Positions 1-5,441 of a DNA stretch of 8,569 nt are shown here, piece after piece; positions within the stretch are counted from its first letter, which is position 1; every line of letters begins with the position of its first letter. The DNA is taken from the NCBI GenBank assembly GCA_028287545.1, contig JAQBPL010000369.1, forward strand, positions 1 to 8,569, read 5' to 3'. The translations under genes were made by a program, and so were the position numbers. The notes beneath the pieces are model-generated. The model was not told the DNA's origin. It made no database searches and saw only the letters and a program-made list of their open reading frames with translations. This stretch comes from Vulcanimicrobiota bacterium. Its GTDB lineage: Bacteria; Eremiobacterota; Eremiobacteria; Baltobacterales; Baltobacteraceae.

Positions 1-1
1 G

Positions 2-901
2 ATGACGGTCGTGATGAAAATCGACTTGGTCGGCCCCAAAGCGCGCGGCCTCGCGATGGGCCTCAACGAGTTCGCCGGTTACCTCGCCGTCGGCGTCGCA
101 GCGTACCTCTCCGGCGTGATCGCGGCGGCGTACGGACTGCGACCGTGGCCGTTCGCTCTGGGCGTCATCTCCGTGTTCGCCGCGCTCGCGCTCTCGGTGT
201 TCTTCGTGCGCGAGACGCACGGACACGCGCGCTTTGAGGCCGCGCGCGGCGAGCCGTCCAACCCAGTGGCGGGATCGTCCTTCGCGGCGTTGTTTGCGCG
301 CGTCTCCTGGAAAGACCGCACGCTCTCGTCGATCAGCCAGGCGGGACTCGTGAACAACCTCAACGACGGGCTGGCGTGGGGCCTGCTGCCGTTGCACTTC
401 GCCGCCGCCGGCCTCGCGATCGAGCGCATCGCGATCCTCTCGGCGGTCTATCCGGTGACGTGGGGCGTTTTCCAACTTCTCACGGGCGCACTGTCGGACC
501 GCGTCGGCCGCAAATGGATGATCGCCGGCGGCATGTGGGTGCAGGCGATCGCGATTGCGCTCTTCCTTGTCCCGGTGAATTTCGCGCTGTGGTGCGCCGC
601 GGCCGTGCTGCTCGGCGTCGGCACCGCGATGGTGTACCCGACGCTTCTCGCCGCGATCGGCGACGTCGTCGACCCGCTCGTGCGCGCTTCTTCCGTCGGA
701 GTGTACCGGTTGTGGCGAGACTCTGGTTACGCGTTCGGCGCGCTGATCTCCGGGATCGTCGCGCACGAGTTCGGTGGTGACGCCGCGATCGCGGTCGTCG
801 CTGCGCTCACGCTCGGCTCGGGCGGGATCGTCGCCGTGCGCATGCGCGAGACGCTTTGGTACTCTCGCCGCGCGCTTTCGACCCGAGGTGCAACGCTATG
901 A
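2..901 (+). CDS. MFS transporter, 5'-truncated by the window edge
   Basis: This is the C-terminal 299 residues or so of a major facilitator superfamily carrier in the inner membrane. The visible protein starts around the last helices of the N-terminal bundle (RGLAMGLNEFAGYLAVG, then a helix ending in FFVRETHGHA), has a polar central loop at about residues 75-105, and then a complete C-terminal six-helix bundle. The GALSDRVGRKWM segment is the second copy of the MFS motif A (GxxxDRxGRK). A normal MFS protein is about 400 residues, so roughly 100 are missing; the ATG at base 2 is an internal methionine and not the start, and the frame is open to the left edge. The stop overlaps the next gene's start as ATGA (898-901), so the two are probably translationally coupled. 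The substrate is unknown. Pairing with a persulfide dioxygenase suggests a sulfur compound, which is only an inference. Confidence 0.9.
   Translation: MTVVMKIDLVGPKARGLAMGLNEFAGYLAVGVAAYLSGVIAAAYGLRPWPFALGVISVFAALALSVFFVRETHGHARFEAARGEPSNPVAGSSFAALFARVSWKDRTLSSISQAGLVNNLNDGLAWGLLPLHFAAAGLAIERIAILSAVYPVTWGVFQLLTGALSDRVGRKWMIAGGMWVQAIAIALFLVPVNFALWCAAAVLLGVGTAMVYPTLLAAIGDVVDPLVRASSVGVYRLWRDSGYAFGALISGIVAHEFGGDAAIAVVAALTLGSGGIVAVRMRETLWYSRRALSTRGATL
885..888 (+). promoter_or_regulatory. Shine-Dalgarno GAGG for the dioxygenase ATG at 898
   Basis: GAGG lies 9 bases upstream of the ATG at 898, inside the end of the MFS gene. Together with the ATGA overlap it supports 898 as the working start. That matters because translation from 898 meets the in-frame TGA at 955-957 after 19 codons. 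A start downstream of the TGA, such as GTG at 1012, would lose the conserved first strands of the fold. Confidence 0.55.
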
Positions 902-1644
902 TCTTTCGACAGATCCTTCGAGCCGAGACCGGCTGCGCATCCTACCTCTTCGGTTGAAGCGGCCAAGGCCGGGCAGCGGTCGTCGATCCTCAGTTCGAGG
1001 TCGCTCACTACGTGGAAATTGCGAACCGTTACGGCATGCGGATTGAAGCGGTGTTCTCGACCCACGTTCATGCTGACCATCGCTCCGGTGAACGTGAGCT
1101 CGCGGCCTCGGTCGACGCGAAGCTCTACCATCATCGTTCCGCCGCGTTGGAATATGCGTTCACGCCCCTCGACGACGGAGCGGAGATATCCCTCGGGAAC
1201 GTCGTCGTTCGCGCGCTCCACACGCCGGGACACACACCGGAAAGTTTGTCGTTGCTCGTCACCGATCGCACACGATCCGACGAGCCGTGGATGGTTCTTT
1301 CCGGCGACACGCTCTTCGTCGGCGACGTCGGAAGGCCCGACTTCGGCGGCGATGACGCCGGACGCCAGTTGCATGCTTCCCTGCAACGGCTCCTCGCGCT
1401 CCCGGACTACGTAGAGGTCTACCCGGCCCACATATCGGGTAGTCCGTGCGGTCGTGCGATGAGCGGCAAACCCTCCTCGACGATCGGGTTCGAGCGCCGC
1501 CACAACACCGCGCTTGCGCACGCCGACCCAGACGCGTTCGTCGCCGCACTCTTCGAAGGGCTGACTCCCAAGCCGCCCGGCTTCCTGGAAATGATTGCAA
1601 CGAATCGCCGTGGCGGCGAGGCAAGCATTTCGCGGGGCGTTTGA
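898..1644 (+). CDS. ETHE1-like persulfide dioxygenase (MBL fold) with in-frame TGA at codon 20, candidate selenoprotein
   Basis: The reading frame from ATG 898 to TGA 1642-1644 encodes 248 residues, the usual length for single-domain ETHE1-type enzymes, if the TGA at 955-957 is read through. Family knowledge: these are mononuclear Fe(II) enzymes that oxidise glutathione persulfide to sulfite in the cytoplasm. Visible motifs are the N-terminus MIFRQILRAETGCASYLFG, then the TGA, then SGQGRAAVVDPQ; THVHADH (H56, H58, D60, H61); LHTPGHT (H112); SGDTLFVGDVGRPDF (D137); YPAH (H178); and CGRAMSGKPSS. H56, H112 and D137 match the expected iron ligands. Everything on both sides of the TGA is in one frame and family-like, so only this codon is abnormal. 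TGA ends other genes here, so the code is not globally reassigned. Options are selenocysteine, a nonsense mutation or a base error. Without readthrough the usable ORF would start near GTG 1012 and lack the first strands. Confidence 0.85.
961..989 (+). promoter_or_regulatory. Candidate bacterial SECIS-like hairpin just after the in-frame TGA
   Basis: Bases 967-971 (GGCCG) can pair with 977-981 (CGGTC, one G-U pair), closing a 5-base loop GGCAG at 972-976 whose first bases are GG. Outside this, 965/983, 963/985 and 961-962/988-989 can pair with mismatches and a 2-base bulge. A hairpin a short distance 3' of UGA, with G in the first loop positions, is the known form of bacterial SECIS elements. 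The loop begins 14 bases after the TGA, a little closer than in E. coli fdhF (about 18). A competing stem (960-963 with 968-971) exists. In GC-rich coding DNA such hairpins are common, so this is weak support by itself. Confidence 0.3.
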
Positions 1645-1651
1645 TACTCGG

Positions 1652-2128
1652 TCAATGGCGCAACGCGACGCCGAGAACCGCGCCGAGTGCGACGTATGCT
1701 TGGTCGGGGACGCGCTTCGCGAAGCGCGGTGCGACCAGGACCACGAGCAGCAGCGCGGCGGTGAAGCCGTCGACGATGATCGGACGACCGATCAGATACG
1801 TCGTCCCGGCCAGGACGCCGACGACCGCGACCGTCACGCCGCGCACGAACCCCGCGACGCGCGGATGCCCCCCGTAGCGCAACAGCAGCGGCGTCGCGAC
1901 CACGGTGAGGATGATCGAGGGCAGAAAGATGCCGAGCGTCGCGGCCAGCGCGCCGGCGAAGCCGGCCACCGCGTAGCCGACGAACGTCGCCGTGATAACG
2001 ACTGGTCCGGGCGAGATCATGCCGATCGCGACGGCGTCGACGAAGGTCCGGTTGTCCAGCCAATGATACTGGTCGACGACGTACGTCTTCACGAACGACA
2101 CGACGACCAGCCCGGATCCGAAGACCAA
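1652..2128 (-). CDS. chrA: Chromate transporter, C-terminal half (downstream of in-frame TAG)
   Basis: This is the second homologous half of a CHR-superfamily transporter, membrane-embedded, with YHWLDNRTFVDAVAIGMISP, the ISPGPVVITATFVGY signature and several hydrophobic helices. The bounds shown start at a TTG (2128), which is the first possible start but probably not real: family-like coding continues upstream in the same frame to 2191, including the conserved FFFKTGFLVFGSG helix that starting at TTG would remove. No ATG or GTG lies in frame between the TAG at 2192-2194 and this point. The frame is identical to that of the N-terminal half. The two together would give 385 residues, the usual size of a long-chain ChrA. 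It may be the remainder of a broken single gene, a product of readthrough, or a separately initiated short-chain partner. It ends 7 bases from the convergent dioxygenase gene. Confidence 0.7.
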   Translation of the reverse strand: MVFGSGLVVVSFVKTYVVDQYHWLDNRTFVDAVAIGMISPGPVVITATFVGYAVAGFAGALAATLGIFLPSIILTVVATPLLLRYGGHPRVAGFVRGVTVAVVGVLAGTTYLIGRPIIVDGFTAALLLVVLVAPRFAKRVPDQAYVALGAVLGVALRH

Positions 2129-2191
2129 AAATCCCGTTTTGAAAAAGAACCATAACAGCGCCGGATCGAGCCCCGCGGACGCCGGTGCGAT

Positions 2192-2809
2192 CTAGCCGAG
2201 CAGCGCCGGTAAACCTACCGCGTGCTTCTTCGGCGCGACCGGCGCGACGGGCGGAGCCGGAGCCGGCTTTGCTCGGGTCGCGAAAGCAAAAATGCCGAGG
2301 ACGCCCGCGGCGAGGAACAGCCAGACCAGCTCCTCCTTCAACGCGATGGTCACCGCGCAGGCGACGATTGCAACCGCCCACGCGGCGTAATCGCGCTTGA
2401 GGGTCTTGCGGCCGAGGTTCCAGCTCGCGCGCAAAATCAGCGCGACGACGACCGGTCCGATGCCGTAAAAAAGGCCGCGGGTGATGCCCGCGCCGGCGAA
2501 CCGTTCGTAGAACGCGGCGATCGTGACGACGATGGCGAACGGCGGAAGCGCGAACGCGACGGCCACTGCAAGCGCGCCCGGTATGCCGTGCGTGATGTAA
2601 CCGCAGTACACGCCGAGTTGATAGGCCATCGGGCCCGGGCACGCCGTCGCGATGGCGAGCCCGCGGTCGTACGACGCCTCGTCGATCCAACCGCGCTTCT
2701 CGACGAGATCCCGGCGCATGTAGTTCGCGAGGGCGACCGGGCCGCCGAAGCCGGTCGCACCCAGCATCATGAAGTACCGCACCAGGTCCAGGATCGACGG
2801 CGGGTTCAC
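2192..2809 (-). CDS. chrA: Chromate transporter, N-terminal half ending at an in-frame TAG
   Basis: This encodes 205 residues of a CHR-superfamily (ChrA) inner-membrane transporter; characterised members export chromate, and relatives may carry sulfate. Family marks are LGATGFGGPVALANYMRRDL near the N-terminus, a GWIDEASYDRGLAIATACPG segment and CPGPMAYQLGVYCGY (the PGP signature), followed by hydrophobic helices and an Ala/Pro-rich linker (about 182-198). The start is GTG at 2809, with GGAG 5 bases upstream (2815-2818) and a GTGA overlap with the stop of the YncE gene, so translation is probably coupled. The TAG at 2192-2194 falls in the linker between the halves, and the same frame goes straight on into the second half. 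Short-chain ChrA proteins of about 200 residues working in pairs are a known form, so a functional split is possible, but the missing start for the second half argues for a nonsense mutation or sequence error. Confidence 0.85.
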   Translation of the reverse strand: MNPPSILDLVRYFMMLGATGFGGPVALANYMRRDLVEKRGWIDEASYDRGLAIATACPGPMAYQLGVYCGYITHGIPGALAVAVAFALPPFAIVVTIAAFYERFAGAGITRGLFYGIGPVVVALILRASWNLGRKTLKRDYAAWAVAIVACAVTIALKEELVWLFLAAGVLGIFAFATRAKPAPAPPVAPVAPKKHAVGLPALLG

Positions 2810-3807
2810 AGCGGCTCCATCACCCGCATCACCGGCTTGCCGGCGACGTTCTGCAACGGGAAGTAGACGCGATGCGTCGAGGGGTCCACGGCGACGACAT
2901 GCGCGTTGAGGTGCAGAAACGCCTGGGCGAGGCGTCGCAGCGCCCCGTCCCCGACGTCATACACGCTCACGACGCCCGACTCGGAAGCCGCGTAGAGGCG
3001 GTGCAGCCCGGGATCCAGGGCGAGTACGTCGACGCCGACGCCGACCGCGCCCGAACCGGTCACGCGGGCAGTGGGCAGTTCGAGCCGCACCAGGCGGAAA
3101 TTGTGCTGGCATCCCACGTACGCCGCCCGTTCGCGAGGATCGATCGCGACGCTGTGCGACGATGCGCAGCCCGGAAGGGCGTACCGCCGAACGATCTTCA
3201 GCGCCGCGGGATCGATTTCGGCCAGCTCGTCGCGATCTTGCACGCCCACGAAAATATGGCGCGATACCGGATCGTACTGCGTGTTGCCGGCCTCACCGCC
3301 GAGCGCAACGTTCCCCACGGCACGGTCCGTGCGGGCGTCGATCACCGTGTCCCGACCGCCGCTCTCATCCGAGACGAAGACGCGGTGGGTGATCGGGTCG
3401 TACGCCAGGCCGTCCACGTCCCCCGCCGTCACCATGGCGAGCCGTTTGCCGGTGCCGGCATCCAGAACCACTACGCCGCCTAGGCCCTGCGCTGCCGCGT
3501 ACACCTTCCCGTTCGCGACCAAGATGCCGCGCACGCTCGCGCTCGGCGAAAGCGGAACGGTCAGCACGACGCGATTGGTCTTCACGTCGAACGCCTCGAC
3601 CGAGCCGTCGCCCATGTGCGCGAGCCACAGCCTGCCGTGCGCCGGATCCATGCTCGCATAGTCGAACCGATTCGCGTTGCCGGTCAGCGGGAAGTCGCCG
3701 ACCAGACGCAACGGCAACCCGGGTCCGCTCGCGCCGACGGTTTGCCACGCGTACGCGGCGCCGGCGATCGCAAGCAGTCCCGCCGCGATAAGGGCCGCCA
3801 TCTTCAC
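2806..3807 (-). CDS. YncE/YVTN-type beta-propeller protein, exported
   Basis: From GTG 3807 this gives 333 residues. Residues 1-20 are a signal peptide or N-terminal anchor (VKMAALIAAGLLAIAGAAYA), so the protein should act outside the cytoplasm. The rest is a beta-propeller built from repeats of the YDPxxHRVFV type: FDYASMDPAHGRLWLAH, GLAYDPITHRVFVSD, NTQYDPVSRHIFVG, SVAIDPRERAAYVG, VLALDPGLHRLYAAS and VVAVDPSTHRVYF. Two cysteines, C214 and C233, sit in neighbouring repeats and could form a disulfide. The start was chosen because GTG 3807 overlaps the stop of the upstream gene as GTGA; ATG 3801 is an alternative that still keeps the signal. No good Shine-Dalgarno is visible, which fits coupled translation. 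Its stop overlaps the ChrA start in the same way. No enzyme activity can be assigned; a binding or scaffold role beside the transporter is an inference. Confidence 0.85.
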   Translation of the reverse strand: MKMAALIAAGLLAIAGAAYAWQTVGASGPGLPLRLVGDFPLTGNANRFDYASMDPAHGRLWLAHMGDGSVEAFDVKTNRVVLTVPLSPSASVRGILVANGKVYAAAQGLGGVVVLDAGTGKRLAMVTAGDVDGLAYDPITHRVFVSDESGGRDTVIDARTDRAVGNVALGGEAGNTQYDPVSRHIFVGVQDRDELAEIDPAALKIVRRYALPGCASSHSVAIDPRERAAYVGCQHNFRLVRLELPTARVTGSGAVGVGVDVLALDPGLHRLYAASESGVVSVYDVGDGALRRLAQAFLHLNAHVVAVDPSTHRVYFPLQNVAGKPVMRVMEPL

Positions 3808-4688
3808 TGCGCGATGTGCACGTGACTCAGCGCGTCCCGCAGGCCGCTCGCTACGTCGGCCGGGGAGCCGACCCGCCAAAAATGCACGTAGTACAGCGTC
3901 GGATCGTCGCCGATCATGTGCTGGTGCATCGCGGTGACTTCGAAGCCGTGCACGCGCAGCGCGGCCACCGTCGGATCGACCTCGGACGCGACGAGCACGA
4001 AGTCGCCCGTCGTCGCCACGCGCCCACCACCGGCGTCCTGGACGTTCAGCGCGTTCGTGACGCCCATTCCGGGGGTGAGGGGCATGCCGTGCACCGTGAC
4101 CTTCTCGGCGCGCGGAACGCCGAACGAGAGTACCCCACCGGATACCGTCCCTTGCCGGCCGAGCCCCTTCTGCACCTCATCGACGAACGACGGCGACTGC
4201 ATCGTTGCCGGAGGTGCCGCCGGAGCGACCGGCGTGCCGGTCGCCGCGAGCGCCCGGCGCAGCGACTGAGCGAGGGCCGCCGCATCGCCGACGCCCATGA
4301 AGTGCATGAACATCACGTGCGGCGACTCGTTCCGAAGATGGTTGTGGAGCGCCGTCACCTCGATGCCGTCCTTGCGAAGCTGGGTCATCACGGGTTCGAT
4401 CTCGCTTTCCAAGAGGCACAAGTCGCCGACGACGAGCGTCTTCCCCGGAAGCGCCTCGAACGCGGCGTAGCTGCCCAGCGCGAATCCCGGCCGCAGCCGC
4501 ACGCCGTCGAGCGTTACGGTAAGGTCGGCGCGCGGTAGGCCCACGCGGTAGACACCACCGGGCATGACCGTTCCCGGACGTCCGAGCGCCGCGCTGATCG
4601 CCGCGACCTCCGCCGGCGTCTGCGCCGACGCCGCGCCGGCCGCCAGCGCGACGCCGAGAGTGACTGCGAGGGTGAACCGATACGCCAT
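3804..4688 (-). CDS. Secreted tandem DUF1259 (LppY/LpqO family) protein
   Basis: From ATG 4688 this is 294 residues. A signal peptide (MAYRFTLAVTLGVALAAGAASA, cleavage near AxA-QT) sends it out of the cytoplasm. Two copies of the DUF1259 domain follow, at about residues 28-146 and 167-290, joined by an Ala/Pro-rich linker. The copies align on GRPGTVMPGGVYRVGLPRA versus GRQGTVSGGVLSFGVPRA, and on VTALHNHLRNESPHVMFMHF versus VTAMHQHMIGDDPTLYYVHF. Each keeps an HxH pair (H115/H117 and H255/H257) and a later histidine (H129 and H269), which could bind metal or an oxyanion; this is inferred. The start is supported by GGAG 6 bases upstream and by the signal peptide; longer in-frame extensions would run through the opposite-strand regulator gene. 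It is the first gene of the DUF1259-YncE-ChrA operon. The family's biochemical function is not established. Confidence 0.88.
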   Translation of the reverse strand: MAYRFTLAVTLGVALAAGAASAQTPAEVAAISAALGRPGTVMPGGVYRVGLPRADLTVTLDGVRLRPGFALGSYAAFEALPGKTLVVGDLCLLESEIEPVMTQLRKDGIEVTALHNHLRNESPHVMFMHFMGVGDAAALAQSLRRALAATGTPVAPAAPPATMQSPSFVDEVQKGLGRQGTVSGGVLSFGVPRAEKVTVHGMPLTPGMGVTNALNVQDAGGGRVATTGDFVLVASEVDPTVAALRVHGFEVTAMHQHMIGDDPTLYYVHFWRVGSPADVASGLRDALSHVHIAQ

Positions 4689-4749
4689 CCTAATCTCCGT
4701 AAGCAATGGATGCCCTGACGGTACTCGCACAACATGACGAGACCATGAC
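4689..4749. promoter_or_regulatory. Divergent intergenic region between the DUF1259 operon and the response regulator gene
   Basis: These 61 bases separate two divergently transcribed genes and should hold promoters for both directions. I do not see convincing -35/-10 boxes in either direction. The visible structure is a set of TGACG words at 4716, 4735 and 4746, the last two forming the 11-base tandem repeat listed separately. The position suggests that the response regulator binds here, which is an inference. Confidence 0.5.
4695..4698 (-). promoter_or_regulatory. Shine-Dalgarno GGAG fixing the DUF1259 start
   Basis: On the minus strand GGAG is followed by 6 bases and then ATG 4688. This decides in favour of the short form beginning with the signal peptide, against the much longer open frame that runs to about 4979. 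Confidence 0.6.
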
Positions 4750-4754
4750 GTGAG
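4733..4754 (+). repeat. 11-base tandem direct repeat, candidate response-regulator operator
   Basis: CATGACGAGAC (4733-4743) is followed directly by CATGACGTGAG (4744-4754), matching at 9 of 11 positions. OmpR/PhoB-family regulators typically bind head-to-tail repeats with an 11-base period, so the spacing is right for the adjacent gene's product. A further TGACG lies 19 bases upstream of the first copy (4716). The second copy covers the GTG start at 4750, so binding there would probably repress the regulator's own gene. Confidence 0.4.
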
Positions 4755-5415
4755 GATCCTCGTGGTCGAGGACGATGAGGACCTGCGGCAGTCCGTTGCC
4801 AGGGCGCTCAACGAGGCCGGCCACGCGGTCGAATCCGCGGCCGACGGCGTGACCGCCGACGAACGGATCGCCGAGGGCGGCCTGGACGCCGTGGTGCTGG
4901 ACTGGATGCTGCCGGGGATGAGCGGGCTCGAAGTCTGCCGGCGGGCCCGCGACGCCGGCTCCGTTGCGGCCATCGTCATGCTGACGGCGCGCGACGACGT
5001 GAACGATCGCGTGCACGGCCTCGATTCAGGCGCGGACGACTACCTCGTCAAACCGTTTTCCGTGGCCGAACTTTTGGCGCGCGTGCGTTCGGTCACTCGC
5101 CGTGCATCGGGACAGCGGAGCGCCGTCTACGTGGCCGGTCCCGTCCGGCTCGACGTCGCTGCGCGCATCGTCACGGTGAATCAGACGCCGGCCGACTTCA
5201 GCGCGCGCGAGTTCGACCTGCTGGAACTGCTCGTGCGAAACCGTGGGAGCGTGATGACGCGGGGCGATATCGCCGAGCACGTCTGGGGCGCGCGCTTCTC
5301 AGGAACGTCGAACGTGGTGGACGTCTTCGTCGGGCGCGTTCGCCGCAAGCTCGGCGACGCCGCCTCGCTGATCGAGACGGTGCGCGGCGCGGGCTACCGC
5401 GTCGCAGGCAACTGA
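4750..5415 (+). CDS. OmpR/PhoB-family two-component response regulator
   Basis: This cytoplasmic transcription factor has 221 residues, the standard length. The receiver domain (about 1-115) begins MRILVVEDDEDLRQSV with the acidic pocket at E7-D9. The phospho-acceptor is D51 in VVLDWMLPGMSG, the switch threonine is T79 in VMLTARDD, and the conserved lysine is K101 in YLVKPF. A winged-helix DNA-binding domain follows (about 125-220), with DFSAREFDLLELLVRNRG, VWGARFSGTSNVVDVFVGRV and a C-terminal IETVRGAGYRVAGN typical of the family. The start is GTG 4750; the ATG at 4745 stops at once. No strong Shine-Dalgarno is visible. No histidine kinase gene follows: the next gene is convergent, so its kinase must lie elsewhere. 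It faces the DUF1259-YncE-ChrA operon, which it likely regulates. The signal is unknown. Confidence 0.95.
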   Translation: MRILVVEDDEDLRQSVARALNEAGHAVESAADGVTADERIAEGGLDAVVLDWMLPGMSGLEVCRRARDAGSVAAIVMLTARDDVNDRVHGLDSGADDYLVKPFSVAELLARVRSVTRRASGQRSAVYVAGPVRLDVAARIVTVNQTPADFSAREFDLLELLVRNRGSVMTRGDIAEHVWGARFSGTSNVVDVFVGRVRRKLGDAASLIETVRGAGYRVAGN

Positions 5416-5441
5416 GCGGTTCCGAGGAGACGCCGAGCCGT
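5416..5441. terminator. Weak hairpin in the convergent gap, possible bidirectional terminator
   Basis: CGGTTC (5417-5422) can pair with GAGCCG (5435-5440), with one G-U pair, around a 12-base loop. It fills the gap between the stop codons of two convergent genes, where a terminator is expected. The loop is large and no T-run follows on either strand, so it is at best a weak candidate. Confidence 0.22.

Noticed and set aside
955..957. Stop-codon reassignment (TGA read as Trp or Gly genome-wide)
   Set aside because: TGA ends most other genes in the window, including the MFS, dioxygenase, YncE, DUF1259 and response regulator genes, and Trp is encoded by TGG throughout.
959..971. CGGC/GCCG stem as a terminator after the early TGA
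   Set aside because: It is short, has no T-run and lies inside a continuous coding frame; it is noted only as a competitor of the SECIS-like hairpin.
898..1046. Frameshift as the cause of the broken dioxygenase N-terminus
   Set aside because: Codons before and after the TGA are in the same frame, so no insertion or deletion is needed; only the one codon is abnormal.
727..1521. 264-residue open frame on the minus strand
   Set aside because: It is antisense to the MFS end and the dioxygenase, both of which have clear conserved motifs on the plus strand.
1012..1644. Shorter dioxygenase starting at GTG 1012
   Set aside because: It lacks a visible Shine-Dalgarno and would remove the conserved N-terminal strands (TGCASYLFG and AAVVDPQ), which are clearly coding in the same frame.
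1419..2690. 423-residue open frame on the minus strand
   Set aside because: It is an Arg/Gly-rich shadow lying across the dioxygenase end and the ChrA gene, with no family motifs; its length comes from high GC.
2222..2866. Plus-strand open frames opposite ChrA (also 1595-2155)
   Set aside because: They are highly charged Arg/Asp-rich shadows of the hydrophobic ChrA coding sequence.
3804..4979. Longer DUF1259 form starting near 4979
   Set aside because: The extra N-terminal part is low-complexity Ser/Arg-rich sequence opposite the response regulator; the signal peptide and GGAG at 4695-4698 fix the start at 4688.
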